Source: RBG-16-57-11 sp964503145
GTDB lineage: Bacteria; Chloroflexota; Anaerolineae; Anaerolineales; UBA4823
NCBI GenBank assembly: GCA_964503145.1
Contig: CAZCYV010000008.1
Coordinates: 1 to 64,000, forward strand
Reading direction: 5' to 3'
Length of the DNA stretch: 64,000 nucleotides
Made by a program: the position numbers and the translations under genes. Position 1 is the first letter of the stretch. Each line of letters begins with the position of its first letter. Below, one piece after another: positions 1 through 7,473 of this stretch. The notes below the pieces were generated by a model. It had not been told where the DNA came from and ran no database searches. It saw only the letters and a list, made by a program, of their open reading frames with translations.

Positions 1-1403
1 GCGTGCACGACACCGTGAAGTACTTCAAGGATAAGTACGGCGAGAAGGACCTGACTGTAATCGCCATCGGGCCAGGCGGCGAGAACCTGGTCAAGTTTGC
101 TTGCTGGGTGAACGAGAACGATCGCGCCAGCGGCCGCGGCGGCACCGGCTGCGTCGGCGGCAGCAAGCTGCTCAAAGCGGTTGTAGTGAAGGCGCCCAAG
201 AAGATCGTCAAGGCGGCCGACCGCCAGGCCTGGAAGCCGGCTCACGATCGCGCCCTGTACACCATCATGGCGGAAGAGAACATCACCAGCCCACGCAAGG
301 GCGGCCTCTCGGTGTACGGCACCAACGTGCTGATGAACATCACCAGCAACATGGGCGCCCTGCCGACGAAGAACAGCCAGTTGACCTCCTTCGGTGCCGA
401 TGCTGAGTTGGTCAGCGGCGAATATGTGAAGGAACACATCCTGGTGAACGACCCCACCTGCCATGCCTGCCCGGTGGCCTGCAAGAAAGAGGTCGAGATC
501 ACCGAAGGCCCATGGAAGGGCCTGCATATGGAGAGTGTAGAGTACGAGCCTGCCTGGTCGATGGGCGCCAACGTGGGCAACAACGACATCGCCACCGTGG
601 CCAAGATGATCGACCTGTGCAATGACTACGGCATCGACGCCATCGAGTCCGGACACCCCCTCTCGGTATGGATGGAAGCCACCCAGAGAGGCTGGACCAA
701 CGGCGGCGGCGGCCTGCAGTGGGGCGACATTTATGGTATGGTAGAGGCGCTACGCATGATCGCCTTCCGCGAGGGTTTGGGCGACGTGATGGCGGAAGGT
801 ACCGATGCCACTGCCAGGCACTTTGGCCATCCCGAAATCGCCATGACGGTCAAGGGTCAGGCCATCCCGGCTTATGATCCGCGCGGCCTCAAGGGCATGG
901 GCATCGGCTACGCCACCAGCAACCGCGGCGCATGTCACCTGCGCGCCTACACGCCCGCAGCCGAATTGAACGTCATGCCGTTCGGTTCGCTCAAGGTCGA
1001 TCCGTTGGAGTGGAAGGGCAAGGGCGAGCTGTGCAAGATCTTCCAGGATGTCCATGCCTTCTCCGACAGCCTGGATCTGTGCAAGTTCAGCGCCTTCGCC
1101 GAGGGCACTGAAGAGTACGCGGCGCAGTATTCGGCTATGGTCGGCGTGCCGTTCACGGCGGATGACGTGCTGAAGACCGGCGAGCGCATCTACAATCTAG
1201 AGCGCTACTACAACAACCTGGCCGGCTTTGGGCCGGGCAGCGACTACTTGCCGAAGCGTTTCCTTGAGGAGCCTTCCACCATGCCGGGTTCCAAGGGCCA
1301 CGTGTGCGAGCTGGATCTGATGCTCGAGGAGTATTACAAGGCGCGCGGCTGGGAGAACGGCGTTGTGCCAGAGGCCAAGCTGAAGGAGCTGGGCATCATC
1401 TAA
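1..1403 (+). CDS. Aldehyde:ferredoxin oxidoreductase (AOR family), 5'-truncated
   Basis: Tungsten/molybdenum bis-pterin enzyme of the AOR family, which oxidises aldehydes to carboxylic acids and reduces ferredoxin in the cytoplasm. The frame is open from the window edge, so about 150 N-terminal residues lie outside. Visible are the CxxCxxxC cluster ligands in the stretch CHACPVAC (about bases 459-485) and the fourth cysteine in DLCKF (about 1075-1090), the set that binds the 4Fe-4S cluster in this family. The last residues, ending KLKELGII, form the usual AOR C-terminus. A hairpin terminator follows and a convergent moaD operon lies next to it, which fits pterin supply. A second AOR is at 22304. 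The substrate cannot be read from sequence. Confidence 0.93.
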   Translation, partial: VHDTVKYFKDKYGEKDLTVIAIGPGGENLVKFACWVNENDRASGRGGTGCVGGSKLLKAVVVKAPKKIVKAADRQAWKPAHDRALYTIMAEENITSPRKGGLSVYGTNVLMNITSNMGALPTKNSQLTSFGADAELVSGEYVKEHILVNDPTCHACPVACKKEVEITEGPWKGLHMESVEYEPAWSMGANVGNNDIATVAKMIDLCNDYGIDAIESGHPLSVWMEATQRGWTNGGGGLQWGDIYGMVEALRMIAFREGLGDVMAEGTDATARHFGHPEIAMTVKGQAIPAYDPRGLKGMGIGYATSNRGACHLRAYTPAAELNVMPFGSLKVDPLEWKGKGELCKIFQDVHAFSDSLDLCKFSAFAEGTEEYAAQYSAMVGVPFTADDVLKTGERIYNLERYYNNLAGFGPGSDYLPKRFLEEPSTMPGSKGHVCELDLMLEEYYKARGWENGVVPEAKLKELGII

Positions 1404-1437
1404 ACGCCCGCCCCGCTCAGTTTATCCTTTTATTAGA

Positions 1438-1477
1438 AACAGCGCACCCAATGGATGATGGGTGCGCTGTTGATTTT
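1438..1477 (+). terminator. Hairpin terminator after AOR
   Basis: A perfect 13-bp inverted repeat (1438-1450 and 1459-1471, arms AACAGCGCACCCA / TGGGTGCGCTGTT) with an 8-nt loop is followed by GATTTTGG. The T-run is short, so it may act as a weak intrinsic terminator or as an mRNA 3' stabiliser. It lies between two convergent genes. Confidence 0.6.
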
Positions 1478-1492
1478 GGTCTGGCAAGTGGG

Positions 1493-1759
1493 TCAGGCGC
1501 CAGCGCGCAGCAGCTTCTTCTCCAGTCGCGGCAACAACGCCTCCAAGACCTGTTGTTCTCCTTCTATCGCCACGCGCACCTGGCCGACGCGCAGCGAACC
1601 GATCTGGAAATCTTCCACCCGTTCCAGATGTGCCTGCCAGCCCGGCCCGCTGACGCGGCGATCATCCTGCGAGATGCCTCCCAGGTCAGTCAGGTAATCC
1701 CGTAAAATCTTGAGCGGGATCCCGCGCTGGACCCACTCCTTACGCACAGTTTCCGTCAT
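1493..1759 (-). CDS. DUF1952-like protein, partner of MoaD
   Basis: An 88-residue protein directly downstream of moaD. Its ATG overlaps the moaD TGA (TGATG), so translation is coupled. The content, with repeated short basic and acidic segments and the end EALLPRLEKKLLRAGA, resembles the small DUF1952 domain that in some bacteria is fused to the C-terminus of MoaD-like proteins. Here it is a separate polypeptide. That it helps pterin assembly or sulfur-carrier handling is inferred from position only. The family call is from memory of the pattern and is moderate in confidence. Confidence 0.6.
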   Translation of the reverse strand: MTETVRKEWVQRGIPLKILRDYLTDLGGISQDDRRVSGPGWQAHLERVEDFQIGSLRVGQVRVAIEGEQQVLEALLPRLEKKLLRAGA

Positions 1760-2037
1760 CAGCCGCCACCCACCGGCGGGAAGACGCTTATCACGTCATC
1801 GGGGTGCAAGACGGTGTTGGTCTGATGCTCCAGGTAGCTCATATCGCGGCCATTGACAAAGACCTTAATATGACCATGGAGGTTGCCCGCTTGATCGAGG
1901 ATTTCGTGGCGCAGCGCAGGATATGCATCAACCATAGCGGCGATCAACTGGCCGACAGTAGCGCCATCGGGAATATCCACATCGACGGTCTTCTGCCCGA
2001 CGATCGGGCGCAGGGTGGCATAGAAATTTACCTTCAT
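1759..2037 (-). CDS. moaD: MoaD/ThiS-family sulfur carrier
   Basis: Small beta-grasp protein of 92 residues, the expected size for MoaD, the sulfur carrier of molybdopterin synthase. It starts MKVNFYATLRPIVG and ends in the Gly-Gly(-Gly) tail (PPVGGG) that is thiocarboxylated in this family. A clear ribosome site (GGGAGGAA) precedes the ATG. It is cotranscribed with the DUF1952-like gene and converges on the AOR gene, so its likely role is supply of the tungsto/molybdopterin used by AOR. Other pterin genes are not in the window. Confidence 0.85.
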   Translation of the reverse strand: MKVNFYATLRPIVGQKTVDVDIPDGATVGQLIAAMVDAYPALRHEILDQAGNLHGHIKVFVNGRDMSYLEHQTNTVLHPDDVISVFPPVGGG

Positions 2038-2088
2038 ACGGTTCCTCCCAGGCAGCGTACGCTCCTAAACCAATAAATTCGGCCTCAA

Positions 2089-2097
2089 ATTATAGCA
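2089..2097 (-). promoter_or_regulatory. Extended -10 promoter of moaD
   Basis: Reading the minus strand there is TGCTATAAT, a consensus -10 with the TGn extension, 52 nt upstream of the moaD ATG. No convincing -35 is seen. Confidence 0.5.
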
Positions 2098-2135
2098 TAA
2101 CCGTGCAAAGACCCATCGGCCCTGCCGGCTTTACT

Positions 2136-2258
2136 TTAATACATCAGTGACAGGATCAGCGATAGGATGATGATGATGCCCAGAGCGACGAAAATGATCT
2201 GCTGGATGCGCAGGTTGCGCAATTCTCGGCGCGAGCGGCTAGATTTCTTGCTTGACAC
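2136..2258 (-). CDS. 40-residue single-pass membrane peptide
   Basis: A short frame beginning with GTG at 2258, preceded at good distance by GGAGG. The product has a very basic N-terminus (SSKKSSRSRRELRNLR) followed by one hydrophobic helix of about 20 residues rich in Ile/Leu, then ends at LMY. By the positive-inside rule the basic end would be cytoplasmic. It lies 40 nt downstream of uvrC on the same strand and is probably cotranscribed. I do not recognise a family. It could be a small subunit of a membrane complex. The ribosome site and clean topology make it more than a chance frame. Confidence 0.6.
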   Translation of the reverse strand: MSSKKSSRSRRELRNLRIQQIIFVALGIIIILSLILSLMY

Positions 2259-2298
2259 GGCAATGACCTCCAGATAAAAGATGTTTGAGTGTTTGATT

Positions 2299-4167
2299 TT
2301 ACTCCAGGTGCGACTTGATCGCCTGAGCCAGGTTCGGGGTGATCCCGGGCACGGCGCACAACTCCTCGACGCCCGCCGATTTGATTTTATCGATCGAGCC
2401 AAAGCGCTCGAGCAGCGCCTTGCGTCGCGCCGGCCCAATGCCTGGGACAGCGTCCAGGCGCGAGGCCAATCCGATCCTGGCGCGTTGCGCCCGGTGGGCG
2501 GTGATGGCGAAGCGATGAGCTTCGTCGCGCACGCGTTGGATCAGGAAAAGCCCCTGAGAGCTGCGCGGTAGCAGGATCGACTCTGACCGATCCGGGAGGA
2601 AGATCTCCTCCTGCTGTTTGGCCAATCCGACAACCGGGACCTTTCCCAGCAGGCCAAAGCGTTCCAACACGGTCACCGCCCGGCTCAACTGCCCCTTGCC
2701 GCCATCCACGATCAGCAGATCCGGCAGAATAGAGAAGGCCAGGTCGGGTTTCTTGCCCGGCGCTTCACCCAATTCCTGGGCGGCCTGCCAGCGGTTGAAG
2801 CGCCGGGTGAGCACCTCTTCCATGCTGGCGAAGTCATCCGGGCCGCTGACGCTGCGAATGTTGAAACGCCGATAGAGCGCCTTCTTGGGCACGCCTTGCT
2901 CGAAGACCACCATGCTGCCCACGGCGGCGGTGCCCTGGGTGTTGGAAATATCGTAGCATTCGATGCGCCCGATGGGGTTTTCCAGGCCGAGCGCCTGCTG
3001 CAACTCGGCCAGAGCCTGTTCCTGGCGGTGGCGATCGACCTGCCACTGCGCCTGGAGCGAGCGCAGCGTCTCGGCGGCGTTTTCGGCAGCCATCTGGATC
3101 AGTTCCTGCTGCAGGCCTTCCTGCGGCACCACGATCTCAACCTTCTGATCTTCGCGGCGCTGGCTAAGCCATTGGCGAATGATGTTGATCTCTTCCACTT
3201 CCTGCGGCAGCAGCACCTGCGAGGGCACAGACGAGGCCTGGTCATAAAACTGCTTGACGAATTGGGCGATCACATCGGCGTCGGGCGCTTCGGCGGCGCC
3301 TTCGAGCAGGAAATAATCCCGGCCGATCAGCTTGCCGCCGCGGATGAAAAACACCTGCACGCAGGCGTCGCCATCCGAGCGGGCCAGGGCGAGCACATCC
3401 GAATCTAGATAATCCGTGGAAATAACCTTCTGGCGCTCGACGATGGTCTCAATGGCGCGGATCTGATCGCGCTTGGCGGCGGCCTGCTCGAAGCGCAGCG
3501 CTTCGGCGGCCTGCTCCATCTCCAGGCGCAGGCGCGAGACGATGCTCTCCGTACGACCCTCCAGGAACTGGCACAGATCGGCGATCATCTGGCGGTAGCC
3601 CTGCTGATCGATCTTGCCGATGCACGGCGCGCTGCACAGCTTGATGTCGTAGTACAGGCAGGCGCGCTCATCCTGGCCCGTGATCTCGCGGTCGCAGGTC
3701 AGGTAGGGGAAGACGCGGCGCAGGATGTCCAGGCTCTGGTGTACTGCCCACACGCTGGTATAGGGACCAAAGTAGCGCGAGTCATCGCGCTCCATCTGTC
3801 GGGTGACGGTAACCGTTGGGAAGGGGTCCGCCCAATGCACCTTGATATAGGGATAGCGCTTGTCGTCCTTGAGGCGCACATTGTAATGTGGGCGGTGCTT
3901 CTTGATCAGGTTCATCTCCAGGATCAGCGCTTCCAGTTCGGAGGCGACGACGATCCATTCGATGTCGGCGATGCGATCGACGAGTTGCTCGATGCGCCGG
4001 CCATGGCCGGCGCTGGCGTGAAAATAGGAACGCACGCGGTTGCGCAGGTTGATCGCCTTACCCACATATATCACTCGACCATCGGCGTCCTTCATCAGGT
4101 AGCAGCCGGGTTTGGCGGGCAGGGTGGCGAGGATGCCCTGTAGGTGTTCAGAGAGGGTGCGGGCCAT
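2299..4167 (-). CDS. uvrC: Excinuclease ABC subunit C
   Basis: UvrC makes the two incisions in nucleotide excision repair after UvrAB marks damage. The 622-residue product shows the full order: GIY-YIG nuclease domain near residues 15-95 (GCYLMKDADGRVIYVGKA), UVR domain near 205-240, RNase H-like nuclease core, and a tandem helix-hairpin-helix at the end (DAVPGIGPARRKALLERFG). Length matches the family. I chose the ATG at 4167 (MARTLSEHL). A GTG eight codons upstream (4191) is possible but adds residues not usual for UvrC. Neither start has a strong ribosome site. Confidence 0.96.
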   Translation of the reverse strand: MARTLSEHLQGILATLPAKPGCYLMKDADGRVIYVGKAINLRNRVRSYFHASAGHGRRIEQLVDRIADIEWIVVASELEALILEMNLIKKHRPHYNVRLKDDKRYPYIKVHWADPFPTVTVTRQMERDDSRYFGPYTSVWAVHQSLDILRRVFPYLTCDREITGQDERACLYYDIKLCSAPCIGKIDQQGYRQMIADLCQFLEGRTESIVSRLRLEMEQAAEALRFEQAAAKRDQIRAIETIVERQKVISTDYLDSDVLALARSDGDACVQVFFIRGGKLIGRDYFLLEGAAEAPDADVIAQFVKQFYDQASSVPSQVLLPQEVEEINIIRQWLSQRREDQKVEIVVPQEGLQQELIQMAAENAAETLRSLQAQWQVDRHRQEQALAELQQALGLENPIGRIECYDISNTQGTAAVGSMVVFEQGVPKKALYRRFNIRSVSGPDDFASMEEVLTRRFNRWQAAQELGEAPGKKPDLAFSILPDLLIVDGGKGQLSRAVTVLERFGLLGKVPVVGLAKQQEEIFLPDRSESILLPRSSQGLFLIQRVRDEAHRFAITAHRAQRARIGLASRLDAVPGIGPARRKALLERFGSIDKIKSAGVEELCAVPGITPNLAQAIKSHLE

Positions 4168-4330
4168 ACGTGTGCAGTCCAGAAATATCACCTAACAAAA
4201 CTCTTGTCAGGCAAACTTAATAATAACACGCCTGGGTGAATGCAAGATGAACTTGTGGATCGAACAGCAGGAAGAAAAATTTAAGTTATGTGATCGCCAG
4301 CTTCAGCCGGCTGGGTCTGGTGCCTGGGCA

Positions 4331-4831
4331 TCAGAAGGTTGCCTGCACCTCGCTGTTCGAACCCTGCTCCAAGATCCGGATTGCAGCGTCTGCCAGGTCG
4401 TCCCCCTGATACACGCCGAGCAGCACGCCGCCCCGGTCCAGGGCAGCCAGCGCCGGTCGGCGCAGCGGACCGGGAAGGCCGACGGCCTTCACGACCTGGC
4501 CTTTCCAGTCGGGCACGATCAGGACGTAATCGGCGGGGTCCAGGTGAGCAGGCAGGCGGGCGGCGATGTCGCGATAGCCTTTCTCCATCTCACGCAAGAC
4601 CAGGCCATGGAACAGACCGGGAACGCCGCGCAGGTCGGCCAGGTTGACCACCAGAAGCTGGGAGGCCAGGGGATAGCGGCGGCGCACGGCCAGGTTGATC
4701 TCCTCGGCGATGTTAATGGTGTCGAGCCACAAAAAGAACAGCACAGCAGGGACATCCAGCCGGTCCAGGCTGAGTTTGCGCCCGGAGCCGACGGCGGTCA
4801 GGGTTAGCGGGGGTAGGCGTCTGTTGTCCAT
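4331..4831 (-). CDS. Thioredoxin-fold protein without cysteines
   Basis: A 166-residue protein with the layout of a redoxin: an N-terminal strand pair (LTLTAVGSGRKLSLDRL), a hydrophobic strand (VPAVLFFLWLDT) where thioredoxins carry CxxC, a later strand/cis-Pro-like region (DYVLIVPDWKGQVVKAVG), then GVYQGDDLADAAIRIL as the last helix. There is no cysteine anywhere, so it cannot be a dithiol oxidoreductase. A binding or structural role is possible. It is divergent from the Crp/Fnr gene. The fold assignment is from pattern and is tentative. Confidence 0.5.
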   Translation of the reverse strand: MDNRRLPPLTLTAVGSGRKLSLDRLDVPAVLFFLWLDTINIAEEINLAVRRRYPLASQLLVVNLADLRGVPGLFHGLVLREMEKGYRDIAARLPAHLDPADYVLIVPDWKGQVVKAVGLPGPLRRPALAALDRGGVLLGVYQGDDLADAAIRILEQGSNSEVQATF

Positions 4832-4899
4832 CCACTCTTCTCCATCCCATAGAAGGCAGCGTTCAAGCCCAGCAGCACCGCTGGCGGCCGCAAAGTGAC

Positions 4900-4928
4900 C
4901 TGACCAACCACGAAGGATATGCTATCAT
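4900..4928 (+). promoter_or_regulatory. Putative promoter of Crp/Fnr gene
   Basis: CTGACC (4900-4905) and TATCAT (4923-4928) separated by 17 nt, giving a leader of about 55 nt before the ATG at 4990. Both hexamers are two or fewer changes from consensus. Confidence 0.45.
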
Positions 4929-4989
4929 TGCCTTACAAAAGGATCCACACATCCGATGCATTCGCGAACTCGTTGGGTAGAAATAGGCC

Positions 4990-5664
4990 ATGCTCACGCC
5001 AGAACATTATAACCGCATCTCACACGCCATACCTGTTTTGCAGCGCGCCGATCGGCAACTGGCGCGCGAGTTTCAGGCAGCGGCTTTCTTCGCCCAGATT
5101 CCGGCCGGGAGGGATGTTTTCATCGAAGGCGATTGGCCAGAGGCAATTGCGCTGCTGATTTCTGGAGTCGTGCGCGTGTATAAGATCGGCGAAACAGGCC
5201 GCGAGATCACCCTTTACCGCTTTGGGCAAGGTGAATCCTGCATCCTCACCGCCAACGCGATCCTCAGCCATAAATCGTTCCCCGCGATTGCCACAGTGGA
5301 AGTGGATGCCGAAGCTGTGATGGTTCCCGCAGACGCTTTTCGAGATTGGGTGAAACGCTTCGACCTATGGCGCGAGTTCGTCTTCGAGCTGCTCTCGGAC
5401 CGCCTCTCGACGGTGATGGCGGTGGTGGACGATGTGGTCTTCAGGCGCATGGATCGGCGCGTGGCTTCCTTTCTGTTAGCTCAGGCGAAGTTCCAGCACC
5501 CGATCCGGACGACGCATCAAGAGATCGCCGCGGAACTGGGGAGTTCGCGCGAGGTCATCAGCCGCATTCTGGAAGATTTTTCAGGGGAGGGATTGATCGA
5601 AACGGGACGGGGGATGATCCGCATTTTGAGCTTCGAAGCCCTGGAATCGCGCTCGTTTATGTGA
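4990..5664 (+). CDS. Crp/Fnr-family transcriptional regulator
   Basis: A 224-residue regulator with an N-terminal cyclic-nucleotide-binding-like beta roll (about 25-120, with GRDVFIEGDWPEAIALLISG) and a C-terminal winged helix (about 150-215). The recognition helix reads SSREVISRILEDF, matching the E-x-x-S-R pattern that in E. coli FNR contacts TTGAT half sites. There is a single cysteine (GESCIL), so the FNR 4Fe-4S sensor is absent and the signal is unknown. A DUF2892 protein gene follows 86 nt downstream, a pairing common for this type of regulator. An FNR-like box stands at 6103-6116, upstream of the next transcription unit. Confidence 0.9.
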   Translation: MLTPEHYNRISHAIPVLQRADRQLAREFQAAAFFAQIPAGRDVFIEGDWPEAIALLISGVVRVYKIGETGREITLYRFGQGESCILTANAILSHKSFPAIATVEVDAEAVMVPADAFRDWVKRFDLWREFVFELLSDRLSTVMAVVDDVVFRRMDRRVASFLLAQAKFQHPIRTTHQEIAAELGSSREVISRILEDFSGEGLIETGRGMIRILSFEALESRSFM

Positions 5665-5749
5665 CTTTATCACAGACAATTTGCGCCGAATCTCCTAAAA
5701 TAGGATCATCTATTCAAACTACTGATCCATTCAGAGAGGAGATTCTGAT

Positions 5750-5950
5750 ATGAAACGCAACATGTCCAATCTTGACCGCATCATTCGCGTCGTTCTGGCG
5801 GCAGTATTTGCCTACCTGTATTTCGGCGGCATCGTGACCGGCGCTCTCGGCATTGTGCTGGTCGTCCTTGCTGCGGTGTTCCTGCTCACCTCGGTTGTCG
5901 CCTTCTGCCCGCTGTACGTGCCCTTCAAGATCAGCACCTACAAAGGTTAA
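5750..5950 (+). CDS. DUF2892 (YgaP-like) small membrane protein
   Basis: A 66-residue protein with a basic start (MKRNMSNLDRIIR) and two hydrophobic helices (about 13-30 and 33-50), then the conserved CPLYVPFKI segment typical of the DUF2892 membrane domain that also anchors rhodanese YgaP. A strong ribosome site (GAGAGGAGA) precedes the ATG. It probably shares regulation with the Crp/Fnr gene upstream. A weak -10 (TAAAAT at 5696-5701) could also give it its own promoter. A strong terminator follows. The biochemical role is unknown; a sulfur-related role is suggested only by the family and the nearby TauE-type gene. Confidence 0.85.
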   Translation: MKRNMSNLDRIIRVVLAAVFAYLYFGGIVTGALGIVLVVLAAVFLLTSVVAFCPLYVPFKISTYKG

Positions 5951-5970
5951 TTCTGCTCGATGATCATGCG

Positions 5971-6008
5971 AAAGAGGCTGCCTGATAAAACCAGGCAGCC
6001 TCTTTTAT
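5971..6008 (+). terminator. Strong intrinsic terminator
   Basis: A perfect 14-bp stem (5971-5984 with 5992-6005; arms AAAGAGGCTGCCTG / CAGGCAGCCTCTTT), 7-nt loop, followed by T residues and AT-rich sequence. It closes the Crp/Fnr-DUF2892 unit. Confidence 0.9.
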
Positions 6009-6102
6009 ATTGACGGGAAGTTAAACCCCCTCGGAGATCAAACCATCCGAGGCACGATGCTGGAAAGACCACACCTCCAAGGACGAATTATTGCAAATTC
6101 TA

Positions 6103-6130
6103 TTGACTTAGATCAAATCGGGACTATACT
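6103..6130 (+). promoter_or_regulatory. Promoter with overlapping FNR-type box
   Basis: TTGACT (6103-6108) and TATACT (6125-6130) with a 16-nt spacer, 71 nt before the lipoprotein ATG. The -35 is embedded in TTGACTTAGATCAA (6103-6116), one base from the FNR/DNR consensus TTGAT-N4-ATCAA. The box centre lies about 28 bp upstream of the expected start point. A protein bound there would sooner block than activate this promoter. Confidence 0.6.
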
Positions 6131-6200
6131 ATGCTCAGCCTGCTATTTGGGGCGTGTCCATCAGTAAAATGGGTTCCCAATCATCAGCCTGGAGGCAATC

Positions 6201-6704
6201 ATGAAAATAAATTCTCGTAAAGCACTGTGGTTTTTGTTGATCGGGCTGGCCTGTCTGACATTGCTTTCCTGCCAGCTCACGCAGACTGTCCTGGAACAGG
6301 CCTCGCCGACTCCGCCGCCGACGGACACGCCGTTGCCCCCGCCCACCGAGACGCTCACCCTGCCGCCCCCGCCGACGGACACGCCACCACCCCCACCCAC
6401 CGAAGCTCCCACCATCGTCCCCTCGCCCACCCTGCCCCCCACCCCAACCGAGATCCCGCCCACAGATACGCCTTCGCTCTCTATCGTCACGGTGGTGAAC
6501 AACCTGGGCGTGACGATCAACATTTCGATCAGCGGCCCGGCCAATAAAACTTTCTCAGTGAGGGCGCATTCGACTTACACCTTCGAGACCCCGCCGGGGA
6601 GGTATGCGTTCCGCCTGGAGGCGCAGAACTTCTACCCCGAGTCCGGATATGTCGAGTTCACGCCCGGCCCATTCACCTGGACGTGGGGCAAAGCCAGGCC
6701 ATAA
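6201..6704 (+). CDS. Lipoprotein with Pro/Thr-rich spacer
   Basis: A 167-residue secreted lipoprotein. It has a basic N-terminus, a hydrophobic core and the lipobox LLSC (lipidated Cys near residue 24), then a long spacer (about 33-93) of Pro/Thr repeats such as PTPPPTDTPLPPPTE, and a small C-terminal beta domain (about 95-167; VVNNLGVTINISISGP). The spacer presumably holds the domain away from the membrane. A good ribosome site (GGAGG) precedes the start. The TauE-family gene begins directly after its stop codon (TAAATG), so the two are coupled. Function unknown. The C-terminal domain could be a ligand-binding or carboxypeptidase-regulatory-like beta sandwich. Confidence 0.8.
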   Translation: MKINSRKALWFLLIGLACLTLLSCQLTQTVLEQASPTPPPTDTPLPPPTETLTLPPPPTDTPPPPPTEAPTIVPSPTLPPTPTEIPPTDTPSLSIVTVVNNLGVTINISISGPANKTFSVRAHSTYTFETPPGRYAFRLEAQNFYPESGYVEFTPGPFTWTWGKARP

Positions 6705-7469
6705 ATGAGTTGGAGTGAGCTTTTGCTGGTCGCCCTGGCGGCCGTCGGGGCGGGAGCGGTCAACGCGCTGGCGGGCGGCGGCACGCTGATCACCTTTCCA
6801 ACGCTGGTGGCGCTGGGCGTCCCGGCGATAGCCGCTAACGTCACCAACACCGTGGCGCTGGTGCCGGGCTATTTTGGCGCCACGCTGGCCCAAATGGGCG
6901 ACATCCGCGCCCAGAAGCAGCGCCTGTGGTGGGCGCTGCCGGCGGGGGTGATCGGCGGGTTGCTGGGGGGCGTCTTGTTGCTGAACACTGGCGAGCGGGT
7001 CTTCCGCACCCTGGTGCCCTTCCTGATCCTGCTGGCCTCGGGGTTGCTGGCCGTGCAAGACCCGGTGCGCGCCTGGCTGGTGCGTCGAGCGGCGAAGGCT
7101 GGAGCCAGACACACCGCCGAGGCCTGGGCAGGATTGCCGCTCGGCCTTGCCGGCATCTATGGCGGCTACTTCGGCGCCGGGCTGAGCGTGATCGTGCTGG
7201 CGGTGTTGGGGCTGGCTCTGGACGATAACCTGACCCGGTTGAACGGACTGAAACAGGCGGTGGCCTTCAGCGTCAATATCGCCGCGGCGATCCTCTTCGT
7301 CTTTTCGGGGCAGGTGGTGTGGACGACCGCCCTGGTGATGGCGGTTGGGGCGCTGGCAGGCGGGGCGTTAGGCGGCAAGTTGGCCGGTTGGATCAAACCC
7401 GCCACCCTGCGCCGGGTGGTGGTGACCATCGGGATGGTGGTCGGCGTGATCTACCTGGCGCGCCTGTGA
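6705..7469 (+). CDS. TauE/SafE-family anion exporter
   Basis: A 254-residue integral membrane protein of the TauE/SafE (COG0730) group, about eight predicted helices in two related halves. The family signature of the first half is visible near the N-terminus (NALAGGGTLITFPTLVALG) and its counterpart in the second half (GIYGGYFGAGLSV). Members move sulfite, sulfoacetate or other organic anions across the cytoplasmic membrane. The start directly follows the stop of the lipoprotein gene. The substrate cannot be read. The neighbourhood (DUF2892, FNR-type regulator) allows a link to sulfur or redox metabolism, but that is inference. Confidence 0.9.
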   Translation: MSWSELLLVALAAVGAGAVNALAGGGTLITFPTLVALGVPAIAANVTNTVALVPGYFGATLAQMGDIRAQKQRLWWALPAGVIGGLLGGVLLLNTGERVFRTLVPFLILLASGLLAVQDPVRAWLVRRAAKAGARHTAEAWAGLPLGLAGIYGGYFGAGLSVIVLAVLGLALDDNLTRLNGLKQAVAFSVNIAAAILFVFSGQVVWTTALVMAVGALAGGALGGKLAGWIKPATLRRVVVTIGMVVGVIYLARL

Positions 7470-7473
7470 GGGT

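Noticed and set aside
6300..6480. Pro/Thr coding repeats looked at as a CRISPR or tandem DNA repeat
   Set aside because: The repeats are irregular in length, in frame, and code for a lipoprotein spacer as in other genes here. No spacers of constant size.
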